Below, piece by piece: positions 19,267-30,412 of a DNA stretch of 64,000 bases. The notes beneath the pieces were generated by a model. It did not search any database and was not told where the DNA came from. It saw only the letters and a list, made by a program, of their open reading frames with translations. A program made the translations under genes and the position numbers. Position 1 is the stretch's first letter, and each line of letters begins with the position of its first letter. The stretch comes from Falsibacillus albus (GTDB taxonomy: Bacteria > Bacillota > Bacilli > Bacillales > DSM-25281), in assembly GCF_003668575.1 (NCBI RefSeq), contig NZ_RCVZ01000001.1, positions 310,001-374,000 on the forward strand. The letters are read 5' to 3'.

Positions 19267-20537
19267 TATTTGGACTTATTGATTTTGTCATAAATGCCTG
19301 CAATGGCCTGTTCGAATTTTCCCGTTTTCTTAGGCTGGTAATACGTTTTATTTTTCAAGGTATTCGGCAAGTATTGCTGCTTGACCCAGCCGCTTTCGAA
19401 ATTATGGGGATATTGATATTCAATGCCTCTTCCCAGTTCCTTTGCTCCTTTATAATGAGCGTCTTTTAAGTGGTCTGGAACTTCTCCGCTGCTACCGGCC
19501 CGAATATCTTTGAGTGCCTCATCAATGGCCATGATGGCAGAGTTGGATTTTGGCGACAGGCAAAGCTCGATCACGATTGCCGAAAGGGGGATCCGGGCTT
19601 CCGGAAATCCGATTTTTTCCGCTGTTTGAATCGCAGCCAGTGTCCTTGGCCCCGCTTGCGGACTTGCCAGGCCGATATCTTCATAAGCAATGACAAGAAG
19701 GCGGCGAGAGATGCTCGGGAGATCGCCTGCTTCAATCAATCGTCCTAAATAATGAAGAGCAGCGTTCACATCGCTTCCACGGATTGATTTCTGAAACCCG
19801 CTAAGTACATCATAATGGGCGTCCCCGTCCTTATCATGTGCAAGGCTTTTCTTTTGGAGGCATTCCTCTGCAATGCCAGTTCCAATCGAAATGATGCCAT
19901 TTTCATCAGGTTCTGATGAAAGGACAGCTAATTCAAGGGCATTCAAGGCGCTTCTCAAGTCTCCATTGCTTGCTCTTGCGAAATGTTCAAGTGCAGCTGG
20001 CTCAACTGCCGCCTCTTTTTTGCCCAGCCCCCTTTCTTCATCGGCTAGAGCTTTCGTTAAAGCCGACTTCATTTCTTCTGGTGTAAGCGGCTTTAATTCA
20101 AAAATTTGGCATCTGCTCCGGATGGCGGGATTGATCGCGTGATAGGGGTTGCTGGTGGTGGCTCCAATCAGGACGATCATGCCGTTTTCCAAATAAGGCA
20201 AAAGGAAGTCCTGTTTTGCCTTATCAAGCCGGTGTACTTCATCCAGAAGTAAAATGACCTTACCGGACATTTTTGCTTCTTGAGCAACAATTTCCATATC
20301 CTTTTTATTATTTGTGACGGCATTCAATGTACGGAAGGCATACTTGGTGCTCCCGGCAATGGCGCTTGCGATCGAAGTTTTTCCGATTCCTGGCGGTCCA
20401 TATAAAATCATGGAGGAAAGCATTTTTGCTTTTACCATCCGATCAATTATTTTACCCTTACCGACCAGGTGCTGCTGACCGACAATTTCCTCGATGCTCC
20501 TTGGCCTCATCCTGAATGCAAGTGGTTTCTCATTCAT
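19266..20537 (-). CDS. rarA: Replication-associated recombination protein A (AAA+ ATPase)
   Basis: Clamp-loader-like ATPase (MgsA/RarA, human WRNIP1 family) acting at stalled replication forks. The product has 423 residues: Walker A GPPGIGKTS near residue 48, Walker B ILLLDEVHR near 98, sensor 1 GATTSNP, arginine finger region RSRCQIFE, then the tetramerisation C-terminal domain. The start is taken as ATG 20537, which has GGAGAG at the right distance; the ATG two codons upstream is too near it. Same place as B. subtilis yrvN, next to cymR. Confidence 0.96.
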   Translation of the reverse strand: MNEKPLAFRMRPRSIEEIVGQQHLVGKGKIIDRMVKAKMLSSMILYGPPGIGKTSIASAIAGSTKYAFRTLNAVTNNKKDMEIVAQEAKMSGKVILLLDEVHRLDKAKQDFLLPYLENGMIVLIGATTSNPYHAINPAIRSRCQIFELKPLTPEEMKSALTKALADEERGLGKKEAAVEPAALEHFARASNGDLRSALNALELAVLSSEPDENGIISIGTGIAEECLQKKSLAHDKDGDAHYDVLSGFQKSIRGSDVNAALHYLGRLIEAGDLPSISRRLLVIAYEDIGLASPQAGPRTLAAIQTAEKIGFPEARIPLSAIVIELCLSPKSNSAIMAIDEALKDIRAGSSGEVPDHLKDAHYKGAKELGRGIEYQYPHNFESGWVKQQYLPNTLKNKTYYQPKKTGKFEQAIAGIYDKINKSK

Positions 20538-20616
20538 GCGCATCTCTCCAAACTGACGTTCTCTTAATCGTTATTGTAACAAACGTTTTGTTCAAATGCA
20601 TTTGAAAGAGTTTCTG

Positions 20617-20625
20617 TGCTATAAT
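20617..20625 (+). promoter_or_regulatory. Extended -10 promoter for the YczE-like gene and cymR
   Basis: TGCTATAAT, an extended -10 (TGnTATAAT) with no good -35. It lies 137 bases before the first gene. Confidence 0.5.
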
Positions 20626-20761
20626 GTCAAAAGTTAAGGCTCTTTTTCAGAAACATTGTTCTTAGGTTGGCTTGTTTCAAATTTCAGCTCCTTAGGAACA
20701 ATATTACTGAAAAAACCAACGGAGATAAAATCATTCAAATCCGGTGGAGCGGGGAAACGAT

Positions 20762-21442
20762 ATGGACACAAAAAAAGAGATAAGTGCGAGACTTGGTATT
20801 TTTGTTTTGGGGCTTTGGATAATGGCCTTGGGAATTGTCTTTTTAATATTGGCCGATATCGGTGCCACTCCATGGGATGTGCTTCATGTAGGCCTCGCTC
20901 ACAAATTTGGCCTGACAATAGGTACGTGGTCCATCCTTATCGGCTTTATCGTGCTCGGGTCATCCTCCTTGCTGACGAAGACATTTCCGCAGTTCGGAGC
21001 TTATTTAAATATGATATTAGTCGGTGTTTTCATCGATTTGTATATGCTGCTGCCCTTTATGGAGACCCCAAAAGGACTTGCAGGAAAAATCACCATGTTC
21101 CTATGCGGCATGATCATTATGGCCTATGGGATGGGGCTGTATATATCTGCAAGGATCGGTGCTGGCCCACGGGATAGCTTTATGCTGGCCGTCCATGAAA
21201 AAACCGGCTGGAAAATTCCACGTGTCCGACGAGGAATGGAGTTGATCGTTCTATTGTTTGGGTGGATATTAGGCGGCCCGGTATCGTATGGAACCATCAT
21301 ATTCAGTGCAGCAATTGGAACATTGGTCGGATTTTCATTGCCGCAATGTCAGAAATTAACCGATTATCTTATTAATAAATTTACTAAAAAATTATCAAAA
21401 AAAATGATCGAAAAAGAAATTAATCGAGGTGCAAAACTATGA
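20762..21442 (+). CDS. YczE/YyaS/YitT family membrane protein
   Basis: A 226-residue protein with five to six transmembrane segments and the family motifs ADIGATPWDVLHVGL near residue 36 and ARIGAGPRDSF near residue 135. Function unknown for the family. Start ATG 20762. Its last four bases overlap the first codon of cymR, so the two are translated from one transcript. Confidence 0.88.
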   Translation: MDTKKEISARLGIFVLGLWIMALGIVFLILADIGATPWDVLHVGLAHKFGLTIGTWSILIGFIVLGSSSLLTKTFPQFGAYLNMILVGVFIDLYMLLPFMETPKGLAGKITMFLCGMIIMAYGMGLYISARIGAGPRDSFMLAVHEKTGWKIPRVRRGMELIVLLFGWILGGPVSYGTIIFSAAIGTLVGFSLPQCQKLTDYLINKFTKKLSKKMIEKEINRGAKL

Positions 21443-21858
21443 AAATTTCAACGAAAGGCCGCTACGGTCTCACCATTATGATCGAATTGGCCAAGCGTCA
21501 TGGAGATGGGCCGACTTCATTAAAAACGATTGCTTCTGCCCACGATTTGTCTGAGCATTATTTGGAGCAATTAATTGCTCCATTAAGAAATGCAGGCTTG
21601 GTCAAAAGTATCAGAGGAGCGTACGGAGGGTATATTTTATCAAAGGAACCATCTGAAATTTCATCAGGGGATATTATCCGTGTCCTTGAGGGACCGATCA
21701 GCCCTGTCGAGGGAATCGAGGATGAAGAACCTGCCAAGAGGGAGTTGTGGATTCGAATCCGCGATGCAGTAAAAGATGTCTTGGACAATACAACCATTGA
21801 AGATTTAGCCAGCCATACGAGCGATGGCGAATCGGATGCGTATATGTTTTATATCTAG
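21439..21858 (+). CDS. cymR: Rrf2 family cysteine-metabolism repressor CymR
   Basis: Master repressor of sulfur and cysteine uptake genes in Bacillaceae; in B. subtilis it works in a complex with CysK that senses O-acetylserine. The product has 139 residues with an N-terminal winged HTH (MKISTKGRYGLTIMIELA, then LSEHYLEQLIAPLRNAGLV, then GAYGGYIL). It has none of the three cysteines that bind Fe-S in IscR, as expected for CymR. It lies directly before iscS-mnmA as in B. subtilis. A likely target site is present at 48818. Confidence 0.95.
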   Translation: MKISTKGRYGLTIMIELAKRHGDGPTSLKTIASAHDLSEHYLEQLIAPLRNAGLVKSIRGAYGGYILSKEPSEISSGDIIRVLEGPISPVEGIEDEEPAKRELWIRIRDAVKDVLDNTTIEDLASHTSDGESDAYMFYI

Positions 21859-21895
21859 ACTGTTATTTTAAAATGGTTGTTTTTCACTGTTCATT

Positions 21896-21950
21896 TGGAT
21901 TGTAGAGGAAAGTGCGAGCATCCTGCACCGGAAATCAACCTTACACAATA
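21896..21950 (+). repeat. Minimal remnant of the dispersed repeat, R5
   Basis: GATTGTAGAGGAAAGTGCGAG joined directly to CATCCTGCACCGGAAATCAACCTTA: the two ends of the reverse-oriented element with the middle deleted. Between cymR and iscS. Confidence 0.65.
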
Positions 21951-21991
21951 TTTTTGAAAAAAGTCTATATTTAAGCTTATTGGAGTGAAAA

Positions 21992-24271
<2,280 letters not shown>

Positions 24272-24272
<1 letters not shown>

Positions 24273-24322
24273 CAGAAAAGGTCTCATCATGGAATTGTTT
24301 CCATGATGGGCCTTTTCTTTCT
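24272..24322 (+). terminator. Long-stem terminator after mnmA
   Basis: About 20-bp stem from AGAAAAGGTCTCATCATGGAA to its partner, loop ATTG, then a T-rich tract. Confidence 0.85.
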
Positions 24323-24326
24323 GTAA

Positions 24327-24572
24327 GGCTATTTTCGTGAAGATCGTTTTTAAAAGTTTTTTTAAAAAATAACTCATCATATGAAGTTGATTGGAGCGGA
24401 AGGTGCGAGACCCTGCAGCGAAGCGAGGAGATGTGAGGCGGATGTTCGATTAAGTTCGGCACGTCGTGTGCCAACATCATCCTGTGAGTCCCCTCGGAAA
24501 GCGAGCATCCTGAAGCGGAAATCAACCTTACACAACCTTTGTTCAATAGCAACAAACTTCACGAAAAGAGCC
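24327..24572 (-). repeat. Dispersed inverted-repeat element, copy R4
   Basis: Reverse orientation. Outer ends GGCTATTTTCGTGAAGATCG and CTTCACGAAAAGAGCC are inverted copies; inner ends are GATTGGAGCGGAAGGTGCGAG and GCGGAAATCAACC. The middle has GTTCGATTAAGTTCGGCAC...GTGCCAACATCATC, also seen in R2 and R9. It lacks the nested module of R1-R3. Confidence 0.85.
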
Positions 24573-24743
24573 ATCTGTGGAGTGATTGAACAGGTCCTTG
24601 ACATAAGTTGACAAAGGTTATATGCGACCTGACTGACCAGCACTCATTTATGGTATACTTCGTATTAGAATATGAATGGTAAAGGCCATTTGAAAAGAGC
24701 CTTTTTATAAACGCAGAGATAATAAATTTTGAGGTGTAGTGAA

Positions 24744-25412
24744 TTGGATAAAAATAAAGCAGGAATCGAACTTTTACAGGATGGAAAATTTGAAGAGGCG
24801 ATCAAACTTTTTAATGAAGTCATCAATGAAAATCCGAAAGATCCGGTTGGGTATATTAATTTTGGCCATGTGCTGTCAACTGTCGGTGAACTGGAGCGTG
24901 CTGAAAAATTTTATCTGAGAGCAATCGAGCTTGATGAACATGCGGGAGCTGCTTACTACAGCCTGGGCAATCATTATTTTAAGGTTGAACGGCTCGAAGA
25001 AGCGACGGAAATGTTCGAAAAAGCTGTGCAAAATGGCATTGACTCCAGTGATGCCTATTTTATGCTTGGCTTATGCCTGATGCAAGCCGAGCAATTCCGC
25101 CTGGCACTTCCATATCTTCAAAGAAGCGTCGAGCTTGATGAATATGACGTCGAGGCGGGATTCCAGTATGGATTGTGTCTTTGCCAAGCGGCCCTCTACG
25201 ATGAAGCCATCAAACAGTTGAAAAAAGTATTGGAGCTGGACCCTGAACATCCGGATGCTTTATACAATTTAGGAGTGGCAGTGGCAGGACACATGGATGA
25301 TCCTGAAATGGCCTTGTCCTATTTTAACCAAGCACTAGAGATTCAGCCAGACCATATGCTTGCGGGCTATGGGAAGAAAATGATGGAAAAGGCAATGGAA
25401 AATCAGCAATAA
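24744..25412 (+). CDS. yrrB: TPR repeat protein YrrB
   Basis: A 222-residue protein made almost wholly of about six tetratricopeptide repeats (for example residues 2-35, 36-69, 70-103, and repeated endings such as A-x-Y-x-L-G and P-x-x-A). B. subtilis YrrB has the same build; the gene lies between mnmA and recD2 in both. It acts presumably as a protein-protein scaffold; partner unknown. TTG start at 24744, 7 bases after GAGGTG. Confidence 0.92.
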   Translation: MDKNKAGIELLQDGKFEEAIKLFNEVINENPKDPVGYINFGHVLSTVGELERAEKFYLRAIELDEHAGAAYYSLGNHYFKVERLEEATEMFEKAVQNGIDSSDAYFMLGLCLMQAEQFRLALPYLQRSVELDEYDVEAGFQYGLCLCQAALYDEAIKQLKKVLELDPEHPDALYNLGVAVAGHMDDPEMALSYFNQALEIQPDHMLAGYGKKMMEKAMENQQ

Positions 25413-25428
25413 TAGGGGGGATATGCGG

Positions 25429-27825
25429 ATGGATAAGCAGCATAATTTGGATTTGTTTTCCGAAGAGGAAGAGTATGTAAAAGGAAGGCATATTGTAACG
25501 ATTTTCCATAATGAACAAAATCTATATTCAGTCATCCGCATCCGGGTCGATGAGTCGAATGTCCCTAACCAGGATAAGGAAGCGGTCATTACCGGCTACT
25601 TCCCCAAGATACATGAACAGGAAACTTACATGTTTTATGGCCAAATGAAAGAACATCCAAAATTTGGCCCGCAATTTCATGTCACCCATTATCAAAAGGA
25701 ATTGCCTCAGACGAAAGAAGGAATCGTCAATTATCTTTCCAGTGAATTATTTAAAGGAATCGGAGTCAAAACGGCAGAAAAGATCGTTGCTGAATTAGGC
25801 GAGAATGCCATAAGCAAAATCTTGGATAACCCGTCCATCCTTGATTCAATCCCCAAGCTGCCATCGGACAAAGCCAAGGATCTATACGATGCATTGATGG
25901 AGCATCAGGGGCTGGAACAAATAATGGTGGGGTTGAACCAATTCGGATTCGGCCCCCAGCTTTCCATGAAAATATATCAGGCTTACAAAGAAAATACACT
26001 TAAAATCTTACAGGAAAATCCTTACCAGCTCGTGGAAGCTGTAGAAGGAATCGGTTTTGGCCGGGCGGATGAGTTAGGGAGTAAACTCGGTATAAAAGGA
26101 AACCACCCTGATCGCATCAAAGCAGCCATCCTGTATGTCGTCGAGCAGCAATGTATGCAGGATGGCCACGTCTATGTGGAGGCTCGTGAAGTGTTGGAGA
26201 AAGTGAAAGCTTTGTTGGAAGACAACCAGCCTGTCAAGATTGAATTTCAAGACATCTCGAATGAAGTGGTCAAATTGAATGAAGAGAGCAAGCTTATGGT
26301 CGAAGAACAGCGGCTATATCTCCCTTCCCTTTATTTTTCTGAAAAAGGACTTGTGACCAATATTCAGAGGCTCCTTGCACAGGAAGAATATGAGGACCAG
26401 TTTCCAGAGTCGGAATTCCTGCTTGCTCTGGGTGACTTGGAAGAGCGTCTTGGCGTCCAGTATGCCCCCTCGCAAAAAGAAGCCATCCAGCGTGCACTTA
26501 TGTCGCCGATGCTGCTTTTAACCGGTGGCCCGGGTACAGGAAAAACGACAGTAATCAAGGGGATCGTCGAGCTTTTTGCCGAACTTCATGGATGTTCATT
26601 GGACCCTTCGCAATACAAGAAAGAAGAACCATTTCCGGTGCTTTTGGCCGCTCCAACCGGAAGGGCTGCCAAAAGAATGACAGAATCAACTGGTCTGCCA
26701 GCGGTGACCATCCATCGCTTATTGGGCTGGAATGGACAAGAAGGGTTTAATTCGGATGAAGATCATGTAATTGAAGGTAAGCTCTTGATCATCGATGAAA
26801 TGTCAATGGTGGACACTTGGCTCGCACATCAACTTTTTAAGGCATTGCCGGAGCATATCCAAGTAATCATGGTGGGAGATGAGGACCAGCTTCCTTCAGT
26901 TGGGCCAGGGCAGGTATTAAAGGATCTATTGCAATCATCTGTCGTCCCGACAGTCCGGCTGGTCGATATTTACAGACAGGCTGAAGGGTCCTCGATCATC
27001 GAATTGGCGCATGAAATAAAGAAAGGATATCTTCCTCCCAGCATAGGGAAACAGCAGCCTGACCGCTCCTTCATTAAATGTCGAACTGCCCAGATTGGAG
27101 AAGTAGTTGAAAAAGTAGTTGAAAATGCCAGGAAAAAAGGATTTTCGGCGAAGGATATTCAAGTGCTTGCTCCGATGTACAGGGGGCCGGCAGGGATCGA
27201 CCGTTTGAATGAATTGCTTCAACAAATTTTCAATCCCAATGAGGATTCTTCACGCAAAGAAATTTCATTTGGAAATGTAAAATATCGAATCGGGGATAAA
27301 GTCCTGCAGCTTGTCAATCAACCTGAGAGCAATGTGTTCAATGGAGATATCGGTGAGGTCATTTCGATTTTTTACGCGAAAGAAAATACCGAAAAAAAAG
27401 AAATGGTCATCGTTTCCTTCGATGGAATTGAAGTCACCTATACAAAGCAGGATTTAAATCAGATCACTCATGCTTATTGCTGCTCCATCCATAAATCCCA
27501 GGGGAGCGAGTTTCCAATCGTGATATTGCCTGTCGTGAAAAGCTATTATCGAATGCTAAGGCGGAACTTGCTATATACTGCGATTACGAGAAGCAAACAA
27601 TTCCTTATATTATGCGGAGAAGAGGAAGCATTGAAAATGGGTGTCGAGCGGGAAGATGACCAAAAAAGAAGGACGACTCTTTGCAGCAGATTGCAAGCAA
27701 TCGGGGCTGTACAAGATTTGAAAGAACATGAAGAGGACGGCATCGAATATCTGACGGAAGAGGCCATCCATTCAATTAATCCAATGATCGGCATGGATCA
27801 TGTGACGCCATACGATTTTATGTGA
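25429..27825 (+). CDS. recD2: ATP-dependent DNA helicase RecD2
   Basis: SF1B 5'-to-3' helicase of the RecBC-independent type, linked to replication fork progress and mismatch repair. The product has 798 residues: the long N-terminal extension of RecD2 with two helix-hairpin-helix-like regions (about 90-220), Walker A TGGPGTGKTT near residue 366, Walker B LLIIDEMSMVD near 450, motif III GDEDQLPSVGPG, and the C-terminal HAYCCSIHKSQGSEF and YTAITRSKQ motifs. The start is ATG 25429, eight bases after GGGGGG; the ATG six bases earlier is too close. A terminator follows. Confidence 0.97.
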   Translation: MDKQHNLDLFSEEEEYVKGRHIVTIFHNEQNLYSVIRIRVDESNVPNQDKEAVITGYFPKIHEQETYMFYGQMKEHPKFGPQFHVTHYQKELPQTKEGIVNYLSSELFKGIGVKTAEKIVAELGENAISKILDNPSILDSIPKLPSDKAKDLYDALMEHQGLEQIMVGLNQFGFGPQLSMKIYQAYKENTLKILQENPYQLVEAVEGIGFGRADELGSKLGIKGNHPDRIKAAILYVVEQQCMQDGHVYVEAREVLEKVKALLEDNQPVKIEFQDISNEVVKLNEESKLMVEEQRLYLPSLYFSEKGLVTNIQRLLAQEEYEDQFPESEFLLALGDLEERLGVQYAPSQKEAIQRALMSPMLLLTGGPGTGKTTVIKGIVELFAELHGCSLDPSQYKKEEPFPVLLAAPTGRAAKRMTESTGLPAVTIHRLLGWNGQEGFNSDEDHVIEGKLLIIDEMSMVDTWLAHQLFKALPEHIQVIMVGDEDQLPSVGPGQVLKDLLQSSVVPTVRLVDIYRQAEGSSIIELAHEIKKGYLPPSIGKQQPDRSFIKCRTAQIGEVVEKVVENARKKGFSAKDIQVLAPMYRGPAGIDRLNELLQQIFNPNEDSSRKEISFGNVKYRIGDKVLQLVNQPESNVFNGDIGEVISIFYAKENTEKKEMVIVSFDGIEVTYTKQDLNQITHAYCCSIHKSQGSEFPIVILPVVKSYYRMLRRNLLYTAITRSKQFLILCGEEEALKMGVEREDDQKRRTTLCSRLQAIGAVQDLKEHEEDGIEYLTEEAIHSINPMIGMDHVTPYDFM

Positions 27826-27839
27826 ATGATAAGCAGACA

Positions 27840-27876
27840 AAAAGGGATCAGAGAATTTACTCTGATCCCTTTTGTC
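27840..27876 (+). terminator. Terminator after recD2
   Basis: AAAGGGATCAGAG / CTCTGATCCCTTT stem, T tract. Confidence 0.92.
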
Positions 27877-27910
27877 ATTTGTCTGGATGTGAATTTTAAA
27901 TTATTGTAAA

Positions 27911-28020
27911 GGCTGTTTTCTCAAAGATTGCTGTTTAACGGTTAATTGATTGGAGTGGAAGGTGCGAGACTCTCACCACCTGCCCCTAGGAAGACGAGTG
28001 GAAATCAACCTTATCCATCC
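27911..28020 (-). repeat. Dispersed repeat, short degenerate copy R6
   Basis: GGCTGTTTTCTCAAAGATTG outer end, GATTGGAGTGGAAGGTGCGAG inner end, and GTGGAAATCAACCTTA at the far end, with most of the centre missing. Confidence 0.7.
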
Positions 28021-28046
28021 TAACGCCAAAAAATGAACCATTTTTA

Positions 28047-28077
28047 TTGTTAACTAAACATTTTAACCTGTTGACAT
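28047..28077 (+). promoter_or_regulatory. Candidate biotin repressor (BirA) operator of bioB
   Basis: TTGTTAAC (28047-28054), 15 bases, GTTGACAT (28070-28077): an inverted repeat with 6 of 8 pairs matching, the general form of Gram-positive BirA sites (GTTAAC half-sites about 15 bases apart). It overlaps the -35 box. Confidence 0.55.
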
Positions 28078-28100
28078 AAATCATAAATTCAAGCTATCCT
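28071..28100 (+). promoter_or_regulatory. Promoter of bioB
   Basis: -35 TTGACA (28071-28076) and -10 TATCCT (28095-28100), 18-base spacer. The predicted leader then runs through the repeat R7 before reaching bioB. Confidence 0.55.
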
Positions 28101-28120
28101 TATTTTGTAAGGGTTACCTT

Positions 28121-28308
28121 TTAAATTTAGGCTATGTTAAAGCTTATTGTTGACAACGGCTCTATCTGGGTGTTGATTGGAGTTCTAGTCGAAGACTCCG
28201 GCGGGATACGCAGAGTTAGGGAGACCGCGGAGGCTCCCGACCCGCCTGGGGAAAGCCACAAACTGCACGGAAATCAACCGGTGTGTTTAACAGAGCCTAA
28301 ATTTAAAG
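28121..28308 (+). repeat. Dispersed inverted-repeat element, copy R7
   Basis: The ends TTAAATTTAGGCT...GTTAAA and TTTAAC...AGCCTAAATTTAA are inverted over about 20 bases. Inside is GTGTTGATTGGAGTTC and CACGGAAATCAACCGG. It lies in the predicted 5' untranslated region of bioB. Confidence 0.8.
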
Positions 28309-28342
28309 TTTGAACACCAAAAGGCAGAGGGAGGAAATGAAA

Positions 28343-29338
28343 ATGGGTAAATGGAAGATGCTTGCTAAAGAGGTACTGAAAGGAAAAGAATTGAGTAATG
28401 ATGAGGCTCTATCCATTTTAGAGTGCGGTAAAGAAGAAATCCTCGAATTATTGGATGGCGCCTATCAAATCCGAAGAAAATTTTACGGAAATAAAGTTAA
28501 ACTCAATATGATCATTAATACAAAATCAGGATTATGCCCGGAAAACTGCGGGTATTGTTCACAGTCTATCGTATCGACCGCACCGATTGAAAAATACCGC
28601 ATGATTGACAAAGAAAGCATTCTTAAAGGTGCAAAGCAAGCCGATCATTTAAATGTCGGTACATATTGCATTGTTGCGAGCGGCAGGGGACCAAGCAACA
28701 GAGAAGTGGATCATGTCGTGTCGGCAGTAAAAGAGATTAAGGAAAAATATAACCTCAAGGTTTGTGCATGCCTTGGTCTGTTGAAACCTGATCAGGCCAA
28801 GCAGTTAAAGGAAGCCGGTGTGGATCGGTATAACCATAATATTAATACATCTGAATCTCATCATGAGCAAATAACAACTTCGCATACATATCAAGACCGT
28901 GTCAATACAGTTGAAATTGCAAAGGAACATGGAATTTCACCTTGCTCTGGCATCATTGTAGGTATGAAAGAAACGCTGCAGGATGTTGTAGATATGGCAA
29001 ATAGTTTGAAAGTACTCGATGCAGATTCAATACCTGTCAATTTCCTTCACGCAATCGATGGTACTCCGCTTGAAGGTGTAAATGAACTTGATCCCATTTA
29101 TTGTTTGAAAGTGCTTTGTCTGATGCGTTATATAAACCCTTCGAAAGAAATAAGAATATCAGGCGGAAGGGAAATCAATTTGAGAAGCTTGCAGCCGCTT
29201 GGATTATATGCAGCAAATTCAATTTTTGTAGGGGATTATTTAACGACAGCGGGACAGGGAAGCACAAAGGACCATCAAATGCTGGAGGATATGGGATTTG
29301 AAATTGATTATGTACGAAATGAAGAGCCTGCTCTCTAG
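28343..29338 (+). CDS. bioB: Biotin synthase
   Basis: Radical-SAM enzyme inserting sulfur into dethiobiotin. The product has 331 residues: radical-SAM cluster cysteines in GLCPENCGYCSQS (CxxxCxxC) near residue 65, and the RISGGREINLR segment near 270 that supplies the arginine ligand of the [2Fe-2S] cluster. The start is ATG 28343, eight bases after GGGAGG. No other bio gene is near, and the B. subtilis order runs recD2 straight to yrrD, so bioB is an insertion here. The BirA-like site upstream fits biotin control. It uses dethiobiotin made or imported elsewhere. Confidence 0.95.
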   Translation: MGKWKMLAKEVLKGKELSNDEALSILECGKEEILELLDGAYQIRRKFYGNKVKLNMIINTKSGLCPENCGYCSQSIVSTAPIEKYRMIDKESILKGAKQADHLNVGTYCIVASGRGPSNREVDHVVSAVKEIKEKYNLKVCACLGLLKPDQAKQLKEAGVDRYNHNINTSESHHEQITTSHTYQDRVNTVEIAKEHGISPCSGIIVGMKETLQDVVDMANSLKVLDADSIPVNFLHAIDGTPLEGVNELDPIYCLKVLCLMRYINPSKEIRISGGREINLRSLQPLGLYAANSIFVGDYLTTAGQGSTKDHQMLEDMGFEIDYVRNEEPAL

Positions 29339-29423
29339 AGTGAAATGGTGTTGGAAAAGGTTACACCTAATTTTTTAAGGAATATGGCAGACAATATAAA
29401 TGTTCGGAAGGTGGGGAAAATCT

Positions 29424-29966
29424 TTGCGAACATTTTCACTTTTGAATGGTCTGTCCGTGTTCGAGCAAACGGGGGGGATTGTCGGAACTGTATGTGATGT
29501 CATCATTACAGGTGAAGGCAATGTAACCGCTATGTTTGTAAAGGGAAGAGGCCTCATTGCGAAGAAATATCGGCTGCCGATTGATTGCATACTTGCTTTT
29601 GGTCCAGATGGATTGATGATTGAAAGTCCAGATGATTTGCAAAAACTTGATTTTCGTCTGAATGAATATACATTGTCACATCATCAAGCCCTTATTGGAA
29701 AGAGGACTTTGACCACTGAAGGTGAATGCCTTGGCGATTTGGAGGATGTATACTTTCAGGAGGCATTGGGCACAATCGTAGGGTACGAGTTGACGGATGG
29801 CTTCTTTGCGGATATCACCAAAGGAAAAAGAGTTGTCTCAACGACATGCCCTCCAATGATTGGAAAGGATGCCATCATCGTATCGTTAGATCAAATGCGA
29901 GGTGGCTTACCATATGATGAAATGCCCAAATTGCCAGAGCAAGGATATCGGAAAGATCGGCATTAA
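29424..29966 (+). CDS. yrrD: PRC-barrel domain protein YrrD
   Basis: A 180-residue protein with two PRC-barrel modules (about residues 4-75 and 88-160; GLSVFEQTGGIVGTVCDVII and LTTEGECLGDLEDVYF). PRC barrels occur in RimM and photosynthetic proteins; the role of YrrD is unknown. TTG start at 29424 with GGTGGGG seven bases upstream, fitting the LRTFSLLNGL start of homologues. The 3' end overlaps yrzR by about 50 bases in another frame. Confidence 0.88.
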   Translation: MRTFSLLNGLSVFEQTGGIVGTVCDVIITGEGNVTAMFVKGRGLIAKKYRLPIDCILAFGPDGLMIESPDDLQKLDFRLNEYTLSHHQALIGKRTLTTEGECLGDLEDVYFQEALGTIVGYELTDGFFADITKGKRVVSTTCPPMIGKDAIIVSLDQMRGGLPYDEMPKLPEQGYRKDRH

Positions 29967-30102
29967 CCAATATTATTGCTGGGGCTGTTTTATTGAATTA
30001 TCAATTGCAAAAGGTGTCATCCATACTCATCAAGTGGAAGAGGATGGGACACTCAGTTCATTGGATGATTTATTTGATGAAGATGAACGACAACTAAGCT
30101 AG
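29914..30102 (+). CDS. yrzR: Small zinc-ribbon protein YrzR
   Basis: A 62-residue protein with CPNC at residues 4-7 and CWGC at 20-23, a four-cysteine zinc ribbon, followed by an acidic tail. Two adjacent ATG codons (29914, 29917) follow GAGGTGG. It begins inside the end of yrrD, which suggests translational coupling. Function unknown; the same gene follows yrrD in other bacilli. Confidence 0.82.
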   Translation: MMKCPNCQSKDIGKIGINQYYCWGCFIELSIAKGVIHTHQVEEDGTLSSLDDLFDEDERQLS

Positions 30103-30119
30103 AGGAAGAGGTGCTTGTT

Positions 30120-30254
30120 TTGAACAAAACGATTGCCTCACTAATTGGATTTGGGGCTGGCATTGCCGCAACCGTCTATTCGCAGCGTCAAGATTACATG
30201 GACGGGAAACAATGGAAACGGATGCGCAGAAAAATGAAAAGAGCATTTAGATAA
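30120..30254 (+). CDS. yrzQ: Small basic protein YrzQ
   Basis: A 44-residue protein: MNKTIASLIGFGAGIAAT is a short hydrophobic, glycine-rich stretch, and the C-terminal half is strongly basic (KQWKRMRRKMKR). TTG start, 6-7 bases after GAGGAAGAGG. Matches the DUF3918/YrzQ family found at this locus in bacilli. Followed by a terminator. Function unknown; may be a membrane-associated peptide. Confidence 0.78.
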   Translation: MNKTIASLIGFGAGIAATVYSQRQDYMDGKQWKRMRRKMKRAFR

Positions 30255-30274
30255 ATAGGGTGAACACACTTACA

Positions 30275-30308
30275 GGCTGTCGATAAATTGTCGACAGCCA
30301 TTTTTATT
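30275..30308 (+). terminator. Terminator after yrzQ
   Basis: GGCTGTCGA / TCGACAGCC stem with ATTTTTATT. Confidence 0.9.
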
Positions 30309-30412
30309 AGCGCTTATTGAAGTTTAGAGGGAATATTCTCAGAGTACACCCTGGTTCCTGCTCAGCGAAAAGCTTCTTAGAGTGATCTTATCGTTTTCAA
30401 TCCTGCTGATTA

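Noticed and set aside
20656-21177. Plus-strand frame of 173 codons
   Set aside because: Shadow of the YczE-like gene in another frame; its membrane segments and the cymR overlap support the other frame.
24381-24611. Plus-strand frame of 76 codons
   Set aside because: Covers repeat R4 from end to end; not a gene.
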